From assembly GCA_023425285.1 (NCBI GenBank), contig JAFACY010000044.1, positions 1 to 8,755 on the forward strand: a stretch of DNA of 8,755 nt, read 5' to 3'. The number at the start of each line of letters is the position of its first letter. The first letter of the stretch is position 1. The notes beneath the pieces were generated by a model. The model saw nothing but the letters and a program-made list of their open reading frames with translations. It was not told the DNA's origin and did not search any database. Shown one piece after another: positions 6,638 through 8,755 of this stretch. Position numbers and translations under genes: made by a program. Origin of the DNA: Bacillota bacterium. Its GTDB lineage: Bacteria; Bacillota; Clostridia; Tissierellales; Sedimentibacteraceae.

Positions 6638-6678
6638 TCACAATTTTGATATATTTGCCCATATTATTACATATTTCG

Positions 6679-6707
6679 ACTATATCATTTCTATACAATT
6701 ATGTAAA
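6679..6707 (-). promoter_or_regulatory. Distal promoter of the LHH toxin operon
   Basis: The -35 TTTACA (6702-6707) and -10 TATAGT (6679-6684) are separated by 17 bp. Each is one mismatch from the sigma-A consensus. The start would be near 6672, with a leader of about 100 nt that covers the proximal promoter. The remaining spacer up to the next terminator is plain AT-rich sequence. Confidence 0.5.
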
Positions 6708-6814
6708 GTTTTAAATTTCCCTACAGTACGTTGACACTAATAGATATTTTTTGGCATATCAATATGTTATTACTGTCCACAATGTCTAATAAACAATACT
6801 TATATTAATGATAT

Positions 6815-6841
6815 AAAAATACTCCGGATTACTCCGGAGTA
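6815..6841 (-). terminator. Rho-independent terminator of the SecB-containing operon
   Basis: TACTCCGG (6820-6827) pairs with CCGGAGTA (6834-6841), an 8-bp GC-rich stem with a 6-base loop. On the minus strand the stem is followed by a T-run. It begins 11 bp after the SecB-like stop. The sequence ACTCCGGA occurs twice, so an alternative short palindrome is also possible within it. Confidence 0.85.
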
Positions 6842-6851
6842 AAGTTAGTCT

Positions 6852-7271
6852 TTATGTAATTTTATTTTCATCTTCAAATACCGCTTCATTTTCATTGAAA
6901 TCTAACAAAGGTAATATTAACGGCGGATATCCGGCCCCTGTTGTTAAATCAGATAAGTATGGTCTTATATATGAAAGCAAGATTGCCGGTGCATTTGTTT
7001 TAAGCAATTCGTTGATTTTATCTTCTTCTAAATCCCGAGACCATGTAAAGCCACCTTCCATTATTATATTTATATAATATGGATTTTCAATTAGCTTTTC
7101 CTGTTCAAAAATTTCAATATCTAAAGATACACTTGCTTCATCTTCGTTTTTTCTTATAGAAGTTCTGGCTCTCACATTCAGTTCGATTTCTTCGCACGAA
7201 TAATTACTATTACACTCAAAAACAATCTTTTTTAAAAACGGTATTTTAAATTTAAATTTGCTTTCTTTCAT
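6852..7271 (-). CDS. SecB-like chaperone of a putative toxin-antitoxin-chaperone operon
   Basis: SecB is a cytosolic holdase that keeps unfolded proteins competent. Solitary SecB-like relatives instead guard antitoxins in TAC systems such as the HigBA-Rv1957 locus of Mycobacterium tuberculosis. The 139 residues show the SecB layout. An early KKIVFEC strand (14-20) precedes beta strands LNVRARTSI (31-39) and ASVSLDIEIFEQEK (46-59). An aromatic, Gly-rich segment YYINIIMEGGFTW (65-77) is followed by the signature NAPAILLSYIRPYLSDLTTG (93-112) and GYPPLILPLLDF (114-125). The last matches the GGFPPLxLxPxNF block of SecB. It is a little shorter than proteobacterial SecB and lacks the same acidic C-terminal tail. 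SD GAGGA lies 6 bases before the ATG, 11 bp after the small upstream gene. Firmicutes generally lack housekeeping SecB, which supports a specialised role. Confidence 0.8.
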   Translation of the reverse strand: MKESKFKFKIPFLKKIVFECNSNYSCEEIELNVRARTSIRKNEDEASVSLDIEIFEQEKLIENPYYINIIMEGGFTWSRDLEEDKINELLKTNAPAILLSYIRPYLSDLTTGAGYPPLILPLLDFNENEAVFEDENKIT

Positions 7272-7282
7272 AGCTTGTCCTC

Positions 7283-7489
7283 TTATGCAGCAGCATCACC
7301 GTTGTAATACATATCTCTTCCAAGACTGTATTTACAAGTGATTGAATGCTTATAATTGTCAGATATTTTTATCCTGTTTTTCAACCTATATTCTCTTTTT
7401 TCAGTAAATTCTATTCCTATTGATCTTAAATGTTCTGTTAATTCATCTAATGACATAGAATTATAAAATTCCTTAATTTTATCAAGCAT
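7283..7489 (-). CDS. Small protein, candidate antitoxin dependent on the SecB-like chaperone
   Basis: This 68-residue product has no family I can name. It begins MLDKIKEFYNSMSLDELTEH, predicting two N-terminal helices, then has a basic strand-like part (EKREYRLKNRIKI, about 30-42). The tail is rich in Tyr, Gly and Asp and ends in GDAAA. There is no recognisable helix-turn-helix. Lying between a toxin-like gene and a SecB-like chaperone, it is the natural antitoxin. Its C-terminus could be the chaperone-addiction and degradation segment seen in TAC antitoxins, and an Ala-Ala-Ala end resembles ClpXP-type degrons. That role is inferred from position and not from homology. A TTG at 7507 also opens the frame, but the ATG at 7487-7489 is chosen because AGGAGG (7497-7502) lies 7 bases before it. 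The gap to the toxin gene is 19 bp. Confidence 0.7.
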   Translation of the reverse strand: MLDKIKEFYNSMSLDELTEHLRSIGIEFTEKREYRLKNRIKISDNYKHSITCKYSLGRDMYYNGDAAA

Positions 7490-7508
7490 TTTGCTTCCTC
7501 CTATCAAC

Positions 7509-8054
7509 TCACACGAAACTATGTATATAAAAATCTTTATTTTTTATGATACTTTCATCTTTAACACATAATTGAATGTGGCATTTCTCTATTCTTGTAA
7601 AACCCTTTTTTAAGAGACTTGATCCTTTTTTATTATGAGGTCTATAAAAGCCCCTGACTAATTTGTATTTTTCTATATTGCAAATATCATTAATAATCTT
7701 ACAATCAACGATTTCGGGCACAATACTACTATCCTTGTACCTGTCTTTAATATAATCCTCTAAAAAGTTAATATACTCATGGTATGTTACAGCATCTATT
7801 AAATCATATATATATTTATATTCAACCTTTATTTTTGCTTCAATAATATGTACTACATCAAAACCTCTAACAATCTTTCCAAAGTTAAACGCTTCCCTTG
7901 CATCATTTTCAAAGAAATAAATACCATGTCCAAAATATTCATCTGTACCGTTTGAATAACTAAGATATCCGCTATCTTTAAATTTCAAGGCATTTTTTGT
8001 ATCTATCCCCCTATATGCTAATGTACTGTAAACTCTATCTTGTCCATTTTCCAT
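7509..8054 (-). CDS. Putative ADP-ribosyltransferase-like toxin of the SecB-linked operon
   Basis: The 181-residue cytosolic protein shows a pattern shared by small ART/PARP-like toxins. An N-terminal TLAYRG motif (11-16) sits where relatives have YHGT. Then come a helix and GYL.YS (29-34), FGHGIYFFEND (41-51) in the place of the usual LGxGIYFfE motif, and AREAFNFG (52-59). Near the C-terminus CHIQLCVKDESII (158-170) ends in a Q.CV pattern. In ART folds the first motif and the central Tyr (here Y46) hold NAD, so R15 in place of His would be a variation. The assignment rests on motif memory and is moderate at best. It is the first gene of the operon, as in the M. tuberculosis TAC. The start ATG (8052-8054) has only a weak AGGGA site 8 bases upstream, so toxin translation may be weaker than that of the small protein downstream, which has a perfect SD. 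Confidence 0.65.
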   Translation of the reverse strand: MENGQDRVYSTLAYRGIDTKNALKFKDSGYLSYSNGTDEYFGHGIYFFENDAREAFNFGKIVRGFDVVHIIEAKIKVEYKYIYDLIDAVTYHEYINFLEDYIKDRYKDSSIVPEIVDCKIINDICNIEKYKLVRGFYRPHNKKGSSLLKKGFTRIEKCHIQLCVKDESIIKNKDFYIHSFV

Positions 8055-8099
8055 TATTTTATTCCCTATTTCAAAGATATTATTGTTTTTTCAGAATAG

Positions 8100-8111
8100 A
8101 ACATTAATGTT
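8100..8111. promoter_or_regulatory. Perfect 12-bp palindrome, candidate operator of the TAC-like operon
   Basis: AACATTAATGTT is a perfect palindrome that covers most of the -10 and the predicted start site of the best promoter in front of the toxin gene. A repressor bound here would block transcription, as in the autoregulation usual for toxin-antitoxin operons. The binding protein is unknown, since the small protein shows no clear DNA-binding motif. Confidence 0.5.
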
Positions 8112-8135
8112 AACAATAATCACACCGCTTGTCCA
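8107..8135 (-). promoter_or_regulatory. Putative promoter of the TAC-like operon
   Basis: The -35 TGGACA (8130-8135, one mismatch) is followed after 17 bp by TAACAT (8107-8112). The latter is a weak -10 helped by an extended TG motif just upstream. The start would be near 8100, giving a 46-nt leader to the toxin ATG. Other possibilities further up are TTGCAA/TATACT (8318-8347, 18-bp spacer) and an orphan TTGACA (8194-8199). Confidence 0.45.
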
Positions 8136-8411
8136 ATAATATAATATTTTCAGCAAAATATCAAGCCCCTGCATACTGTATGTGTATTAAGATTGTCAAA
8201 TAAACTATACTATATATCGTCTTTGATTTCTTAATTCTTAATTTACTGTATATTTTCTAAACTTATTTTAACTTGTTTAAAGCTATCTTAAGCTGCTTCA
8301 AACCTACCCCAGTTATTAGTATATACCCTAAATAAGTTATTTTGCAACATTTTTTTCCAAAAACCCCCGGATGATTTATTTATCGCTTTCTTGTTTATAC
8401 TGACATGGTAT
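8112..8411. other. AT-rich spacer between the dnaJ terminator and the TAC-like operon
   Basis: I see no supportable gene in these 300 bases on either strand. The stretch holds promoter-like hexamers, a short CATAC/GTATG inverted repeat (8172-8182) and the degenerate 10-bp repeats at 8261-8300. The rest is irregular AT-rich sequence. It may be the boundary of the accessory block. Confidence 0.6.
8261..8300. repeat. Degenerate 10-bp tandem repeat, four units
   Basis: On the plus strand the units are ACTTATTTTA, ACTTGTTTAA, AGCTATCTTA and AGCTGCTTCA. Positions 1, 4, 8 and 10 are invariant. Units 1+2 against 3+4 also agree as 20-mers at 13 of 20 positions. The period is close to one helical turn. 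The repeat is weak and might be chance in AT-rich DNA, though the phase is exact. Confidence 0.4.
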
Positions 8412-8439
8412 AAAAAAAGAACTCGGTTAGGAGTTCTTT
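8412..8439 (-). terminator. Rho-independent terminator of dnaJ
   Basis: AAAGAACTC (8416-8424) and GAGTTCTTT (8431-8439) form a perfect 9-bp stem with a 6-base loop. On the minus strand a run of seven T overlaps the stem base and continues past it. It begins 31 bp after the dnaJ stop, so dnaJ is the last gene of its operon. Confidence 0.92.
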
Positions 8440-8470
8440 GATTCAAGTATGTTATCAATAACTTGTATTT

Positions 8471-8755
8471 TTAATCCTTGAAAGCATCCTTCATCTTGCC
8501 GAAAAAGCCTTTTTTATCTTCCTTATCCGTGGTTTCTCCCATTTCGGTTGCAAATTCATGGAGCAATGATTTTTGTTTGTCTGTAAGCTTTTTAGGAACC
8601 TCTATTTTAACTCTTACATATTGGTCTCCCTTGCCTGCTCCTCTTAGGTTTTTGATACCTTTGTTTTTCAGTCTGAACACTGTTCCTGTCTGAGTTCCCT
8701 CCGGCACCTCATACTTAACCTTGCCTTCGATTGTAGGAACCTGGATGGAACCGCC
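8471..8755 (-). CDS. dnaJ: DnaJ (Hsp40) co-chaperone, C-terminal 94 residues
   Basis: DnaJ delivers unfolded clients to DnaK and stimulates its ATPase in the cytoplasm. Only the end of C-terminal domain II is in the window. The frame runs open to the edge and reads GGSIQVPTIEGKVKYEVPEG, then TQTGTVFRLKNKGI, then the GDQYVRVKIEVPKKLTDKQK block. This is the characteristic DnaJ order of 'EVPTLDGKVKxKIPxGTQxGxxFRLKGKG'. The last residues (KKGFFGKMKDAFKD) are the usual phenylalanine- and lysine-rich tail of Firmicute DnaJ. The J domain, Gly/Phe region and zinc fingers lie outside. A GTG inside the frame at about 8707 is not a start, since the homology continues upstream of it. Confidence 0.95.
   Translation of the reverse strand, partial: GGSIQVPTIEGKVKYEVPEGTQTGTVFRLKNKGIKNLRGAGKGDQYVRVKIEVPKKLTDKQKSLLHEFATEMGETTDKEDKKGFFGKMKDAFKD

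Noticed and set aside
8091..8174. 27-codon hydrophobic minus-strand frame starting MQGLDILLKILYYW, reminiscent of small membrane toxins
   Set aside because: It has no SD, overlaps the predicted promoter and palindrome of the TAC-like operon, and hydrophobic short frames are common by chance in AT-rich DNA.
8170..8199. Perfect TTGACA at 8194-8199 as the toxin operon promoter
   Set aside because: No acceptable -10 lies 16-18 bp downstream; TATGCA and GTATGC are poor matches.
8471..8707. A separate 78-residue gene starting at a GTG within the dnaJ frame
   Set aside because: DnaJ homology continues upstream without a break to the window edge.
1..8755. CRISPR array, tRNA, rRNA, riboswitch or insertion sequence
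   Set aside because: No spaced direct repeats, cloverleaf-like segments, known aptamer cores, transposase motifs or terminal inverted repeats were seen on either strand.

Overview
The window is an AT-rich stretch that looks like a low-GC Gram-positive anaerobe of the class Clostridia. It combines purine-rich Shine-Dalgarno (SD) sites, Firmicute-like type IV pilus ATPases, a 3-aminobutyryl-CoA ammonia-lyase (an enzyme of lysine fermentation), lipoproteins and a clostridial-type DnaJ C-terminus. A lysine-fermenting, Peptostreptococcaceae-like organism would fit, but that is inference. Every gene I can support lies on the minus strand, so transcription runs from high to low coordinates. The plus-strand open frames are all antisense shadows.

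Layout in transcriptional order, from the right edge. (1) The 3' end of dnaJ (8471-8755) is closed by a strong terminator (8412-8439). (2) About 300 bp of AT-rich spacer holds a degenerate 10-bp repeat and weak promoter-like sites. (3) A three-gene operon encodes a possible ADP-ribosyltransferase-like toxin (7509-8054), a 68-residue small protein (7283-7489) and a SecB-like chaperone (6852-7271). A perfect 12-bp palindrome sits over its best promoter and a terminator (6815-6841) closes it. This has the architecture of a toxin-antitoxin-chaperone (TAC) system. (4) A second operon has tandem promoters and encodes a large surface-exposed single-pass membrane protein (4691-6571), a lipoprotein ending in an LHH-type nuclease domain (3468-4694) and a SUKH/SMI1-family immunity protein (3076-3465). 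Two doubtful short frames follow (2950-3072 and 2656-2856), the second resembling a truncated GIY-YIG-type N-terminus. (5) A stand-alone kal gene (2210-2596) has a near-consensus promoter, a leader hairpin and a terminator. (6) An 11-bp tandem repeat abuts the -10 of the putative pil promoter, followed by pilB (299-1978) and the 5' part of pilT (1-286).

The left part (pilB, pilT, kal) and the right edge (dnaJ) are ordinary chromosomal genes. The roughly 5.7 kb between them looks like an accessory block for conflict and competition. It holds one exported nuclease-immunity operon and one intracellular TAC-like operon, with the TAC part visibly more AT-rich than pilB. The strongest candidates for something little described are the TAC-like operon, because SecB is not a general export chaperone in Firmicutes, and the operon pairing a membrane-tethered LHH nuclease lipoprotein with a large single-pass surface protein.
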